The notes under the pieces are model-generated. The model was not told the origin of the DNA. It saw only the letters and a program-made list of their open reading frames with translations, and did not search any database. A DNA stretch of 47,971 nucleotides, taken from the NCBI GenBank assembly GCA_016213625.1, contig JACQZZ010000059.1, positions 1 to 47,971 on the forward strand, written 5' to 3'. Below, in pieces: positions 9,573 through 19,116 of this stretch; within the stretch, counting starts at the first letter, position 1, and the number at the start of each line of letters is the position of its first letter. This stretch comes from Actinomycetota bacterium. Its GTDB lineage: Bacteria > Actinomycetota > Acidimicrobiia > Acidimicrobiales > Ilumatobacteraceae. A program made the translations under genes and the position numbers.

Positions 9573-9598
9573 GTCGTCCGCATCATAAGGTGGACGAC
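9573..9598. promoter_or_regulatory. Inverted repeat around the amidase -10 box
   Basis: GTCGTCC at 9573-9579 and GGACGAC at 9592-9598 form a perfect 7-bp inverted repeat. The likely -10 box TAAGGT (9586-9591) of the amidase gene sits between the arms, and the GTG start follows 7 bases later. This looks like an operator or RNA hairpin in the shared SDR/amidase promoter region. No regulator can be named. Confidence 0.4.
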
Positions 9599-10390
9599 GT
9601 GTGCGACTGCCAGCCGAAGACACCCCCGACCCGTCGCGAGCTGCTCATCGGCGCGGCCATCGCCGCGCCGGCCATCGCGCTCGCCGCGGTGCTCGGCCCG
9701 GGCCGACCCGCGCCTGCCGCCGCGGCCGTGGCACCGGTGGAGGTGATGCCGGGGTTGTCCATCCTGCCTCGCGACGCATGGGGTGCGGATCTCCCTCCGA
9801 AGGGTCCCATCGCACGCGAAGACCCCAAGTTCCTGCTCGTGCACCACACCGCGTCGCCCAACAACTACGCCGACGCGAGAGCGCTCATCCGGACCACGTA
9901 CCAATGGCACACCAGCAACGATCCCTCCAAGGGGTGGCCCGATGTGGCGTACGAGTTCTTCATCGGGCGCGACGGCGACGTGTGGGAAGGGCGGGCCGGT
10001 GCGCTGGCCGGGCCCGTGCAGGCCAGCGCCACCGGTGGCAGCCAGGGCTGGGGCCAACTCGTGTGTCTGCTCGGCGACTTCACCAGCGTCCAACCCACCG
10101 CGGCTGCGCAGGCGAGCCTCGTGAAAGTGCTCGCATGGCTGGCCGATCGCTACCAGATCGACACCACTCCCGGCGCCACGGTGTCGTTCGTGTCACGCGG
10201 CTCGCAGCGCTGGCCTGCCGGGGCCACGGTCACCGCCACCACCATCGCACCGCATCGCGACATGTCGTACACGTCGTGCCCGGGCGACGCCTTCGCCCCC
10301 TTCGTTCCCGGGTTGGCCACGCAGGTGCAGGCACAGCGAGCGGCCTGGTCCGGCATCATCAAACCCGCGGTGCGGCTCGGACGCCCGTAG
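9599..10390 (+). CDS. Exported N-acetylmuramoyl-L-alanine amidase (PGRP/Amidase_2 fold)
   Basis: Cleaves the MurNAc-L-Ala bond of peptidoglycan outside the membrane. The N terminus PPTRRELLIGAAIAAPAIAL has a twin Arg followed by a hydrophobic stretch and Ala-rich cleavage region, so Tat export is likely. The catalytic domain has the zinc ligands expected in the family: His in FLLVHHTAS, His in IAPHRD and Cys in YTSCPGDAF, and a Tyr in WPDVAYEFFI. About 263 residues. The start is GTG at 9599, seven bases after TAAGGT; a GTG at 9590 is possible but would overlap the box. The next gene starts 11 bases after the stop. Confidence 0.88.
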   Translation: MCDCQPKTPPTRRELLIGAAIAAPAIALAAVLGPGRPAPAAAAVAPVEVMPGLSILPRDAWGADLPPKGPIAREDPKFLLVHHTASPNNYADARALIRTTYQWHTSNDPSKGWPDVAYEFFIGRDGDVWEGRAGALAGPVQASATGGSQGWGQLVCLLGDFTSVQPTAAAQASLVKVLAWLADRYQIDTTPGATVSFVSRGSQRWPAGATVTATTIAPHRDMSYTSCPGDAFAPFVPGLATQVQAQRAAWSGIIKPAVRLGRP

Positions 10391-10393
10391 CCT
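10388..10393 (+). promoter_or_regulatory. Probable -10 box, leaderless promoter of the GGR-like gene
   Basis: TAGCCT, 8 bases before the GTG start at 10402 and overlapping the stop codon of the amidase gene. Confidence 0.4.
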
Positions 10394-10401
10394 GTGAGTC
10401 C

Positions 10402-11616
10402 GTGCCCGCCGAGTCGACCATCACCGCCGATGTCCTCGTCGTGGGCGGCGGTCCCGCCGGCAGCGCAGCGGCGATGGTGCTCGCTCGTGCAGGGTCCTCG
10501 ATCGTGGTCGTCGACAAGGCCGTGTTCCCCCGCGACAAGTGCTGCGGCGACGGTCTCACCACCCTGGCGCTGAGGGAACTCGAAGCGCTCGGGCTGCGGC
10601 CCGAACAGGTTCCCAACTGGCAGACGGTGGAGGCCGCATGGCTGCGGTCGCCATCGGGCCGCGAGGTGTGCCTGCCACTTCCTGCCGACGGCATCTACGC
10701 CGCCACCACCCCGCGACGCGAACTCGATGCGGCCCTGCTGCAGATGGCCCGCGACGCCGGAGCCGACGTACGCGAGGGGCACTCGATCACCGCGCTCGCG
10801 CAGTGGCACGATCGAGTCGAAGCCGAGATCGACGGGTTGGGCACCGTCGTGGCGAAGTACGTCATCGCCGCCGACGGCATGTGGTCACCCACACGGAAGC
10901 TGCTGCACCTCACCGACGACGGCTATCTCGGCGAGTGGCACGCCTTCCGCCAGTACGCCCGCAATGTCACCGGCCCGGCAGCGACACGGCTGTACGTGTG
11001 GTTCGAGCCCGACTTCCTGCCCGGGTATGCGTGGAGTTTCCCGCTGCCCGACGGCCGCGCCAACATCGGATTCGGTGTCGTGCGCGACGGCCGCCGCACG
11101 GGCAAGGACATGAAGGCCGAATGGGCGGGCCTCATCGATCGCCCGCACATCCGCGAGGCACTCGGCCCCGACGTGGAACTCGAGGACCGTCACACGGCGT
11201 GGCCCATCCCGGCCGGCATCGATCGGGCCGTGCTCAGCAGCGACCGCACGCTGTTCGTCGGCGACGCCGCGCGAGCCACCGACGTGATGACGGGCGAGGG
11301 CATCGGCCAGGCCGTGCTCACCGGACGGCTGGCCGCCGAAGCGGTGCTCGCCGGACGCGATCCGCGCGCGGTCCGCGAGCACTACGAAGCGGCCGCGCGT
11401 CACCACCTGTTCGCCGACCATCGCATGTCGAAGGTGCTCAACGGGTGGCTCGCCAAGCCGCTGCTCGCCCGGGGCGCCGTCCGCGTGGTGGGCCTCAACG
11501 GTTGGACTCGACGCAACTTCGTCCGCTGGATGTTCGAGGACGAGCCGCGAGCGGTGGTCCTCACCCCCCGCCGCTGGCACCGCCGCTTCCTGCGCCAACA
11601 CGGCACCTACCGCTGA
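10402..11616 (+). CDS. Geranylgeranyl reductase family FAD-dependent oxidoreductase
   Basis: A 404-residue flavoprotein of the GGR / p-hydroxybenzoate hydroxylase superfamily, members of which reduce polyprenyl chains such as menaquinone side chains or lipid precursors. The FAD motif VVGGGPAGSAAA is at residues 14-24, the family CCGDGLT block near 50, and the second FAD-binding motif FVGDAARATDVMTGEGIG is near 290. The C-terminal tail is Arg-rich (RRWHRRFLRQ), as in actinobacterial members. The GTG start at 10402 lies 8 bases after TAGCCT. The exact substrate is not deducible. A small hairpin overlaps the stop codon. Confidence 0.86.
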   Translation: MPAESTITADVLVVGGGPAGSAAAMVLARAGSSIVVVDKAVFPRDKCCGDGLTTLALRELEALGLRPEQVPNWQTVEAAWLRSPSGREVCLPLPADGIYAATTPRRELDAALLQMARDAGADVREGHSITALAQWHDRVEAEIDGLGTVVAKYVIAADGMWSPTRKLLHLTDDGYLGEWHAFRQYARNVTGPAATRLYVWFEPDFLPGYAWSFPLPDGRANIGFGVVRDGRRTGKDMKAEWAGLIDRPHIREALGPDVELEDRHTAWPIPAGIDRAVLSSDRTLFVGDAARATDVMTGEGIGQAVLTGRLAAEAVLAGRDPRAVREHYEAAARHHLFADHRMSKVLNGWLAKPLLARGAVRVVGLNGWTRRNFVRWMFEDEPRAVVLTPRRWHRRFLRQHGTYR

Positions 11617-11629
11617 CCCTGTCAGGGTC
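11615..11629 (+). terminator. Small hairpin at the end of the GGR-like gene
   Basis: GACCCT, loop GTC, AGGGTC: a perfect 6-bp stem starting on the stop codon of the upstream gene and running into the first 20-bp repeat unit. No U tract follows, so a terminator role is uncertain. Confidence 0.35.
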
Positions 11630-11706
11630 CGAGTGGGTGGCGTCCGCTCCGAGTGCCAGACCCCCCGTCCGAGTGTCAGACCCCCGGTCCGAGTGCCACA
11701 GCGTCA
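11627..11706 (+). repeat. Array of four 20-bp units with TCCGAGTG core (left arm)
   Basis: Four copies of [G/C]TCCGAGTG start at 11627, 11647, 11667 and 11687, an exact 20-base period. The remaining 11 bases of each unit vary, but units 2 and 3 share CAGACCCCC. A fifth, diverged core (ATGCGAGTG) begins 19 bases later and merges into a palindrome. The outermost unit GTCCGAGTGGGTGG matches the outermost unit of the array on the far side of the neighbouring gene in inverted orientation. There are no spacers of CRISPR type. Confidence 0.8.
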
Positions 11707-11708
11707 TG

Positions 11709-11747
11709 CGAGTGGGTACTCGCACCCAGAGTGCGAGTACCCACTCG
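11709..11747. repeat. Perfect 17-bp palindrome downstream of the nuclease-like gene
   Basis: CGAGTGGGTACTCGCAC, loop CCAGA, GTGCGAGTACCCACTCG. The arms are perfect complements. It begins 2 bases beyond the stop codon of the AbiEi/DUF559 gene, so as RNA it would form a strong 3' hairpin, but nearly the same palindrome also lies upstream of that gene, which a simple terminator would not explain. Confidence 0.85.
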
Positions 11748-11749
11748 GA

Positions 11750-12685
11750 TCAGCGACGTCGCGTCAGATGCTCGCACCGCAGGCGATAGTTCTCCGCCAA
11801 CTCGTCGCAGATGCCCTCCACGTCGAGGAGTTCGAGTTCGGTGACTCGCTCGACTTGCCAATCGATGCGATGACAGGCGCGGTCCCGGCGCTTGTCGCTC
11901 GACGTCCCAGGCAAGCTGAGATGCTCGGGGTGCACGTCGACCTCGACCGCCCATCGAACGGATTGAACGGACATGTCGAACCGGATGGGTCTGGCGCCAG
12001 GGGCAATCAGCTCACCGGCCTGCAACGTGATGGGCACCCCTCGGCGCTGCAGCCCCTCGGCGATCTGCACCTCGGGGTAGGACTCGGCCGCGCCGCCCGG
12101 TGCCCGACTCATCAGCGTGGCGACGAAGCGTGCAGATCCCGGACGAGCCGGATGGACGAGGTCCTTTCCGACCTTCGCCAACGTGGACATCGAGGTACGC
12201 CGCTCCTTCAACATCTGTTCGATCACCGATCGGTGATCGAGCGGAGACAGGTCGGCGGCCAGGTCGAACGCGAGCCTGGGCGGCGCCGCCACTCGGATGC
12301 CATCGCCACGGGTCACGACGTGGATCCGTTCGATCTTGGTCGTCTGCCGCAACTCCACCCCGTCGAACGGCCCGATGTGCGAGCCGTGGGGCACCGCGAA
12401 GTGGACTAACGGCGACGCGGGCATTCGTCGAAGACCGGAGAGGCGACCACCGGTCGGACCGGTGATGTAGCCCTGTCGAAACCCAAGGCACAGGGCAGCG
12501 CAACGAGCCTCGACGGTGACGGGTGACGACCTGATGCGGAACACGCGCTCGTACCAGACCTCCAACAGGCCATCGTCGACTGCCATGGCTCGGGCGCGCC
12601 GGCCCATCCCCGCAGTGGTGAGCATGGCAGCGGTGGCCATGCCGTGGTGCGACGCGAACGCCGCCATCGCTTCCTCGGTGAGCAT
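11750..12685 (-). CDS. AbiEi-type winged-helix plus DUF559 (Vsr-like) nuclease-fold protein
   Basis: A 311-residue protein with two parts. Residues 1-70 resemble the winged-helix N terminus of AbiEi-type antitoxins (helix, then ATAAMLTTAGMGRRARAMAVDDG and a YERVFRI strand). The C-terminal 100 residues resemble DUF559, a PD-(D/E)XK fold related to Vsr endonuclease: an Asp in RFDMSV, then AVEVDVHPEH and a basic DKRRDRACHRIDW segment ending in VERVTE. Proteins of this type are common and multicopy in Actinobacteria, function unknown. No AbiEii toxin gene is adjacent. The ATG at 12683-12685 has a strong GGAAGGAG upstream. The gene is bracketed by palindromes and mirrored 20-bp arrays. Confidence 0.75.
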   Translation of the reverse strand: MLTEEAMAAFASHHGMATAAMLTTAGMGRRARAMAVDDGLLEVWYERVFRIRSSPVTVEARCAALCLGFRQGYITGPTGGRLSGLRRMPASPLVHFAVPHGSHIGPFDGVELRQTTKIERIHVVTRGDGIRVAAPPRLAFDLAADLSPLDHRSVIEQMLKERRTSMSTLAKVGKDLVHPARPGSARFVATLMSRAPGGAAESYPEVQIAEGLQRRGVPITLQAGELIAPGARPIRFDMSVQSVRWAVEVDVHPEHLSLPGTSSDKRRDRACHRIDWQVERVTELELLDVEGICDELAENYRLRCEHLTRRR

Positions 12686-12739
12686 GCGTGCTCCTTCCCG
12701 ATGGAGGGACACATGGAGGAAGCCGTGTTCGAACCTATC

Positions 12740-12757
12740 GAGGAGCGTGACCTCCTC
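12740..12757 (-). repeat. Short hairpin in the leader of the nuclease-like gene
   Basis: GAGGAG, 6-base loop, CTCCTC. A 6-bp stem between the upstream palindrome and the start codon. It could sequester a Shine-Dalgarno-like sequence, but the real one lies closer to the ATG. Confidence 0.3.
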
Positions 12758-12774
12758 CGCCCAGCACATCTCTT

Positions 12775-12813
12775 CGAGTGGGTACTCGCACCCTGGTTGC
12801 GAGTACCCACTCG
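12775..12813. repeat. Perfect 16-bp palindrome upstream of the nuclease-like gene
   Basis: CGAGTGGGTACTCGCA, loop CCCTGGT, TGCGAGTACCCACTCG. Arm sequence is identical to that of the palindrome on the other side of the gene (11709-11747); only the loops differ. It is too far (90 bases) from the start codon to be a standard translation element. Confidence 0.85.
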
Positions 12814-12875
12814 GATGGCGCGCACCTACTCGGACCGGCGACCACCCACTCGGACCGGCGACCACCCACTCGGAC
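12808..12875 (-). repeat. Array of TCCGAGTG-core units (right arm, inverted)
   Basis: Read on the minus strand, cores GTCCGAGTG lie at 12867-12875 and 12847-12855, a variant GTCCGAGTA at 12827-12835, and ATCCGAGTG at 12808-12816 joining the palindrome. Spacing is 20, 20 and 19 bases, the mirror image of the left array. The two outer units are identical (GTCCGAGTGGGTGGTCGCCG). The outermost core lies where the -35 box of the nitronate monooxygenase gene would be expected. Confidence 0.8.
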
Positions 12876-12893
12876 CGGGCGTGAGGGTGGGAG

Positions 12894-12899
12894 TACGGT
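12894..12899 (+). promoter_or_regulatory. Probable -10 box, leaderless promoter of the nitronate monooxygenase gene
   Basis: TACGGT, 7 bases before the ATG at 12907. It supports that ATG over the in-frame GTG at 12898. Confidence 0.5.
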
Positions 12900-12906
12900 G
12901 CTGCGC

Positions 12907-13874
12907 ATGGCGCTGCGCACACGACTCACCGAACTGCTGGAGATCGAACACCCCGTGATGTTGGCGGGCATGGGTGGAGTGAGCTACCACCGGCTCGTCG
13001 CCGCGGTCAGCGAGGCCGGGGGCATCGGCACGCTCGGTGCGAGCACGATGGGGCCGGAGGAACTGCCCGAGGAGATGGCGCTCGTGCGCGGCCTCACCGA
13101 CAAGCCGTTCGGCGTCGACCTGTTGACGGCCATGCCCGGTCAGGTGGAGCGAGGCATCCAGAGTGTCATCGACGGGGGTGCGCGCATCTTCGTTGCCGGG
13201 CTCGGCGTGCCACGCGAAGTGATCGACCTGCTGCACGCGCACAACATCCTCGTCGGCAGCATGTGCGGCAAAGTGCGGCACGCGGTGGGCGCGGTGGCCA
13301 GTGGCGTCGACTTCGTGGTCGCACAGGGCACCGAAGGCGGTGGCCACACCGGTACGGTCGCCACGCTGGCGCTCGTGCCCCAGGTGGTCGACGCCGTGGG
13401 CGACCGGGTGCCGGTGGTGGCAGCGGGCGGGCTGTTCGACGGCCGTGGTCTCGCCGCCAGCCTCGCCCTCGGTGCCGATGGTGTGTGGATCGGCACGCGC
13501 TTCATCGCCACACCCGAGGCACGCGCGGTGAAGGGCTACAAGGAACGACTGGTGGAGATGCGCGAGGACGACACGGTCATCAGCCGCGCCTTCACGGGCA
13601 AGACCTGTCGAGTCGTGCGCAACGACTGGACGAACCACTACGAACAGCATCCCCAGGATCTGCAGCCCTTCCCGGCGCAGGCCATCGCGTCGGCCAAGGC
13701 CGGCGTGAACCACCTCGGCGCCGAGGACGGCACGGTGGTCGACGTGAACCGCGAGTTCATGCCCGCCGGTCAAGGCGTCGGAGCCATCACCGAGTTGATC
13801 CCCGCCGCCGACATCGTCACCTCGATGGTGCGTGAGGCCGAGCGCACGCTCGAGCGCATCGCCGCGGTGCGCCG

Positions 13875-13878
<4 letters not shown>
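12907..13878 (+). CDS. Nitronate monooxygenase family FMN enzyme
   Basis: A 323-residue TIM-barrel flavoprotein of the nitronate monooxygenase / 2-nitropropane dioxygenase family, which oxidises alkyl nitronates using FMN and oxygen. Family features seen are HPVMLAGMGGVS near residue 16, GAGGIGT-like AGGIGTLGAS near 38, the FMN-phosphate region VVAQGTEGGGHTG and VPVVAAGGLFDGRGLAASLALGADGVWIG-type segments (first half VPVVAAGGLFDGRG). Some members act as enoyl reductase-like enzymes, so the true substrate is open. The 3' end overlaps the next gene as ATGA. Its promoter abuts the right-hand repeat array. Confidence 0.88.
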
Positions 13879-15328
<1,450 letters not shown>

Positions 15329-15329
<1 letters not shown>

Positions 15330-16555
15330 TGCTGCAGATGCTGCGCACCAACCGCGACATGCGGTGGCTCTTCATCGCGCAGATCGTGTCGTTCATGGGC
15401 GACTGGTTCACGTTCGTCGCGCTCGCCGGCATGATCAAGGACGCCACCGGCAGCGAGTTCCTGGTGTCGCTCGCCTACGTGTCGTTCAGCCTGCCGGCGT
15501 TCCTCGCGTCGCCCATCGCCGGGCCGGTGGTCGACCGCTTCGACCGTCGCCGGCTGCTGGTGGTCGTCTCCGGGCTCCAGGCGGTGGCCGCCCTCGGGCT
15601 GCTGACGGCGTCGACCTCGCACGTGTGGCCGCTGTTCGTGTTCCAGGGCACCATCAGTGCCCTCGCCGCATTCGTCAAACCCGCCATCGACGCCGGCGTG
15701 CCCAACCTGGCCCATGACCCAGAAGAGATGCGGAAGGCGAACGCACTGTTCGGCAGCACGTGGGGTGTGATGCTCGCCGTCGGAGCCGCACTCGGCGGGG
15801 CGTTCAGCGAAGCGTTCGGCCGCGAGGCGGCCTTCCTGGCCGATGCGATTTCGTTCGTCATCGCCCTCGGCCTGTTCGCGCTGATCCGGCGCCCGATGCA
15901 AGAACCACAGCACGCCCACCGCGGTCGCGTGCGCGTGGTGGAGGACATGAAGGAAGCCGGTCGCTACGCGAAGAAGGACCACGTGGTGCTGGCCCTGCTC
16001 GCAAGCAAGGCGACGTTCGCCATCGGTGCCGGCACGGTGAGCCAATTGCCGGTTCTCGCGACCGAGGTGTTCGGTTGGGGCGACGGCGGCACCGGCGTCC
16101 TCCTCGGCGCTCGCGGGCTGGGCGCCGGGCTCGGACCGTTGGTGGCGTCGAGATTCGCCCGCGGGCAGCTCTCACGCGTGCTGCGCGTGTGCGGCGTGGC
16201 AGGGTTGTTCTTCAGCGCCTTCTACATGGCGGGCGCGTGGGCTCCGGTGATCTACCTCTCGGCGGCGGCGATCGCCATCGCCCACCTCGGCGGCGGCTCG
16301 CAATGGACCCTCAGCACCTACGGCTTGCAGGTCCGTGCACCCGACGCCATCCGGGGCCGGGTGATGGCCGGCGACTTCGCCATCGTCACGCTGGTGATGA
16401 GCATCAGCAGTCTCCTCGCCGGTGTCACCTCGGAGGCGGTGGGCGTGCAGTGGACCATCACCGTCTTCGCTGCCGCTGCTGGTGTCGCGAGCGTGCTCTA
16501 CATCGCCATCACCAAGCCGATCGTCGCCCGGCTCCTCGCCGAGGAGACCGCCTGA
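15329..16555 (+). CDS. MFS transporter (MFS_3 / EntS-like)
   Basis: A 408-residue inner-membrane transporter with about 12 predicted membrane segments. The first helix region (RWLFIAQIVSFMGDWFTFVAL) and the loop motif VVDRFDRRRLL between TM2 and TM3 (A-motif-like) fit the MFS_3 group, which exports siderophores, macrolides or other small molecules. It starts at ATG 15329, overlapping the peptidase stop; an ATG three codons downstream is also possible. Being last in the operon with an oxidase and a peptidase suggests it moves a related metabolite, but this is speculation. Confidence 0.88.
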
Positions 16556-16573
16556 CTGACGCGATGGCTCATC

Positions 16574-18136
16574 TCATGCGGATGGGCGCATCTTGGACCG
16601 GTCGAGGCGGATGGGCAGCTCGGAACGGATCAGGTCGTCGATCTCCTCGGGGATGTGCGACGGGTAGTGCGTGGCCAGCACGTCCTGCACCTTCTGGATG
16701 GCGCGGCCCAGCACCGACGGCCGCCCGAGCTCGGCCCACTCCTTGTGCGACAGGCGGTCGTGCATGTCGGGGTAGATGTACTCGGTCTGCATCATCTCGA
16801 GCGTCTGCTTCGAGCCGAGATAGTGACCGGGACCGCCGATGACCGCAGCACGGATGACGTCGAGCGACATCGTCTCGTCGCTGACCTCGATGCCCTTGAT
16901 GGTGCGCAGGCACGAGCCGATGATGTCGTTGTCGAGGACCACACCTTCGAGCGAGAAGCCGAGCAGGCTGGCGTGCATGCCCGCCGACTCGTAGATCAGG
17001 TTGGCACCGGCGTTGCCGACGAGCGCGTGGTTGTACCCCTTCTCCGCGCCGGCCTGCACGTCGGGCATCTTGGCGTCGCTGATGCCCGACGACGTGCCAC
17101 CGGTGAGGTCGTAGAAGTGCGCCATCTGCGCGCACGCCGACGACAACAGCGCCTGCTCGGGACTGCCACCCGACATGGCTCCGCTGCGCAGGTCGCTGAC
17201 GAACGGCCACAGGCCGAAGATGGCGGGCGCACCAGGCTGGATGGCGTTCACGTACACCAGGCCGGCCAGCACCTCGGCCACTTCCTGCACGAGCGAACCG
17301 GCCAGCGCGGCAGGTGCCGTGGCACCGGCTTGCCCCGCCGACAGCAGCAGGACCGGCATGCCGCCGCGCACCGCGACCTCGAGGCACTTGCAGGCGTCGG
17401 ACGCGAACTTCAACGGCGGCACCACGAAGCAGTTCGACTGGCTGACGAACGGGCGAGCCCGCCACTTGTCCTCACCACCGGCGATGTGGTGCAGCATCTG
17501 CAGCGAGGCCTCGAGGTGATCGGGGTGCACCCACGACGTGCCGACGTGCTTGGTGGTGCCGCTCACACTCAGGTAACAGGTGTTGATGTCCATCTCCGCC
17601 GGGTCGGGCAGATCGCGCGGCACCACCGTGCGCTGATAGAAGTGGATGTGCTCCATCGTGTCGACGAGACGAGCGATGTCGAAGCAGTCCTGCGCGGTGC
17701 TCTCGCGGTACGCGCCCGTGACCGGGTCGATGATCTGCACGGCGGCGCCGGCGGTGCCGTAGTACACCTTCTGCCCCCAGGGCTCCATGTCGTACTGGGG
17801 GTCCTGCGCGTACAGCGGGAAGTGGCGACCGGCGATGGTGAGCGTGTCCTCCACCAACGAGCGCGGGAAGAGCATGCGGCCCTCGGGGGTCATCGTGCAG
17901 CCCTTGGCGGTGAGCAGTTCGATGCACGACGGGATGGCGTCGGCCATGCCGATGTGCTCCAGCACGTCGAGCGCGGCGAGGTGGACCTTCATCACCTGGT
18001 CGTCGGTGAGCACCTTGTACCGGCCGCCCTGCATGCCCGGGTTCACCGGGCGCACGTCGCGCGCCAGCGGTGCCGCGCGCAGCGCTTTGCGAGCCTCGCG
18101 GCCCCCTCGACGGGCCGGTGCTTGAACGTCACTCAT
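16574..18136 (-). CDS. Trimethylamine/glycine betaine methyltransferase family (MttB-like, no pyrrolysine)
   Basis: A 520-residue TIM-barrel protein of the MttB superfamily. There is no in-frame UAG, so it belongs to the non-pyrrolysine branch, whose studied members demethylate glycine betaine or related quaternary amines and pass the methyl group to a corrinoid protein. Conserved stretches include GGRYKVLTDDQVMKVH at the N terminus and ESAGMHASLLGFSLEGVV near residue 395. GGAGGG sits 7 bases before the ATG at 18134-18136. No corrinoid protein or activator is encoded in this window. The neighbouring LysR and DMGDH-like genes point to methylated-glycine metabolism. Confidence 0.86.
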   Translation of the reverse strand: MSDVQAPARRGGREARKALRAAPLARDVRPVNPGMQGGRYKVLTDDQVMKVHLAALDVLEHIGMADAIPSCIELLTAKGCTMTPEGRMLFPRSLVEDTLTIAGRHFPLYAQDPQYDMEPWGQKVYYGTAGAAVQIIDPVTGAYRESTAQDCFDIARLVDTMEHIHFYQRTVVPRDLPDPAEMDINTCYLSVSGTTKHVGTSWVHPDHLEASLQMLHHIAGGEDKWRARPFVSQSNCFVVPPLKFASDACKCLEVAVRGGMPVLLLSAGQAGATAPAALAGSLVQEVAEVLAGLVYVNAIQPGAPAIFGLWPFVSDLRSGAMSGGSPEQALLSSACAQMAHFYDLTGGTSSGISDAKMPDVQAGAEKGYNHALVGNAGANLIYESAGMHASLLGFSLEGVVLDNDIIGSCLRTIKGIEVSDETMSLDVIRAAVIGGPGHYLGSKQTLEMMQTEYIYPDMHDRLSHKEWAELGRPSVLGRAIQKVQDVLATHYPSHIPEEIDDLIRSELPIRLDRSKMRPSA

Positions 18137-18191
18137 CAATGATCCCTCCGACGACAGATGCACACAGTCTGATCTGCGATGACGCGACCGG

Positions 18192-18218
18192 CAAGCGATT
18201 CTCTCTCATGAATCGATG
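18192..18218. promoter_or_regulatory. Candidate operator between mttB-like and lysR genes
   Basis: In the 107-base divergent gap, CTCAT, GAATCG, ATGAG forms an interrupted 5-bp palindrome near 18205-18220, the kind of half-site pair LysR regulators bind. Weak on its own; the divergent layout is what suggests it. Confidence 0.3.
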
Positions 18219-18231
18219 AGCTGCGTTCATG

Positions 18232-18237
18232 TATCGT
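18232..18237 (+). promoter_or_regulatory. Probable -10 box, leaderless promoter of the lysR gene
   Basis: TATCGT, 6 bases before the GTG at 18244. It argues that the ATG at 18229 lies upstream of the transcript start. Confidence 0.45.
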
Positions 18238-18243
18238 GCGATC

Positions 18244-19095
18244 GTGCAGAACCTTCCTCCCCTCGCCTCGCTGCGAGCGTTCGATGCCGCGGCACGCCAC
18301 CTCAGCTTTCGCGCGGCGGCGGAAGAACTGGCCGTCACGCAGTCGGCCATCAGCCATCAGGTGGCCGAACTCGAACGGCGCCTCGGCGTGTCGCTGTTCC
18401 ACCGGCGCAGCCGCCGAGTGGAACTCACCGAGGCCGGCGCCCAGTTCCAGCCGTACGTGCGCGACGCGTTCGAGAGCATCCGCCAGGGCACGTCGGTCGT
18501 CACGCGTTCCGGCACCACGCTCGACGTGCAGGTGTACGTCACCGTCGCCGTTCGATGGCTCATCCCCCGCCTGCACGACTTCACGTCGGCGCATCCCGAC
18601 ACACGGGTCCGGCTGAACACCAGCACGCTCGACTGGGAGTTCGACGAGACCGCCGGCGACGTGGCCATCGTCTGCACCGAACGCCCCGACCGGCCCGGCC
18701 TGCACGCCACTCATCTGTTCGACGCGCAGTTGACGGCGGTCTGCAGTCCCGCTGCCGAGCCGATCGACCTTGCGCAGCAGACCGTGCTCCAGCTGTACAC
18801 CGCGCCTGACGAAGCGGAGGCGTGGCTGCGTGCCGCCGGACTGCCAGGTGCGCTGAGCACCACTGGCTTCGACTCGTACCTGCTCGCCATCGAGGCCGCC
18901 ATCGACGGACAGGGACTCGCCGTCGTGCCGACGTTCCTGGTGGACGCCGACCTGCGCAACGGTCGGCTGGTCGCCCCGTCCGACGTGGTGATCCCCCAGC
19001 CGCGCCGGTGGTACATGGTGTGCCGCGCCGGCCAGCAACACCTCCCCCACGTGCAGGCCTTCACCGACTGGCTCCAGTCCCAGATCGCCGTGTGA
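18244..19095 (+). CDS. LysR family regulator (GcvA-like)
   Basis: A 283-residue LysR-type regulator. Residues 1-60 form the winged helix with LASLRAFDAAARHLSFRAAA and VTQSAISHQVAELERRLGV, closest in style to GcvA, the activator of glycine cleavage genes. The rest is a periplasmic-binding-protein-like effector domain. I chose GTG 18244 because GcvA-type proteins usually begin a few residues before PPLxxLRAF and because TATCGT sits 6 bases upstream; ATG 18229 would add five residues. Divergent from the mttB-like gene, so it most likely controls that gene in response to a methylated glycine or glycine itself. Confidence 0.88.
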   Translation: MQNLPPLASLRAFDAAARHLSFRAAAEELAVTQSAISHQVAELERRLGVSLFHRRSRRVELTEAGAQFQPYVRDAFESIRQGTSVVTRSGTTLDVQVYVTVAVRWLIPRLHDFTSAHPDTRVRLNTSTLDWEFDETAGDVAIVCTERPDRPGLHATHLFDAQLTAVCSPAAEPIDLAQQTVLQLYTAPDEAEAWLRAAGLPGALSTTGFDSYLLAIEAAIDGQGLAVVPTFLVDADLRNGRLVAPSDVVIPQPRRWYMVCRAGQQHLPHVQAFTDWLQSQIAV

Positions 19096-19116
19096 CCCCG
19101 GTAGCGCCTAATGCCC

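Noticed and set aside
11627..11706. A CRISPR array
   Set aside because: The period is only 20 bases, there are no unique spacers of normal length, and no cas genes are near.
11750..12685. A complete AbiE toxin-antitoxin system
   Set aside because: Only the AbiEi-like winged helix is seen, fused to a nuclease-like domain; no AbiEii nucleotidyltransferase gene is adjacent.
11627..12875. A classical insertion sequence
   Set aside because: The ends are inverted repeats, but the enclosed gene is not a recognisable transposase and I see no target-site duplication at the ends.
16574..18136. A pyrrolysine (UAG) codon in the MttB-like gene
   Set aside because: The frame has no internal UAG; this is the non-pyrrolysine branch.
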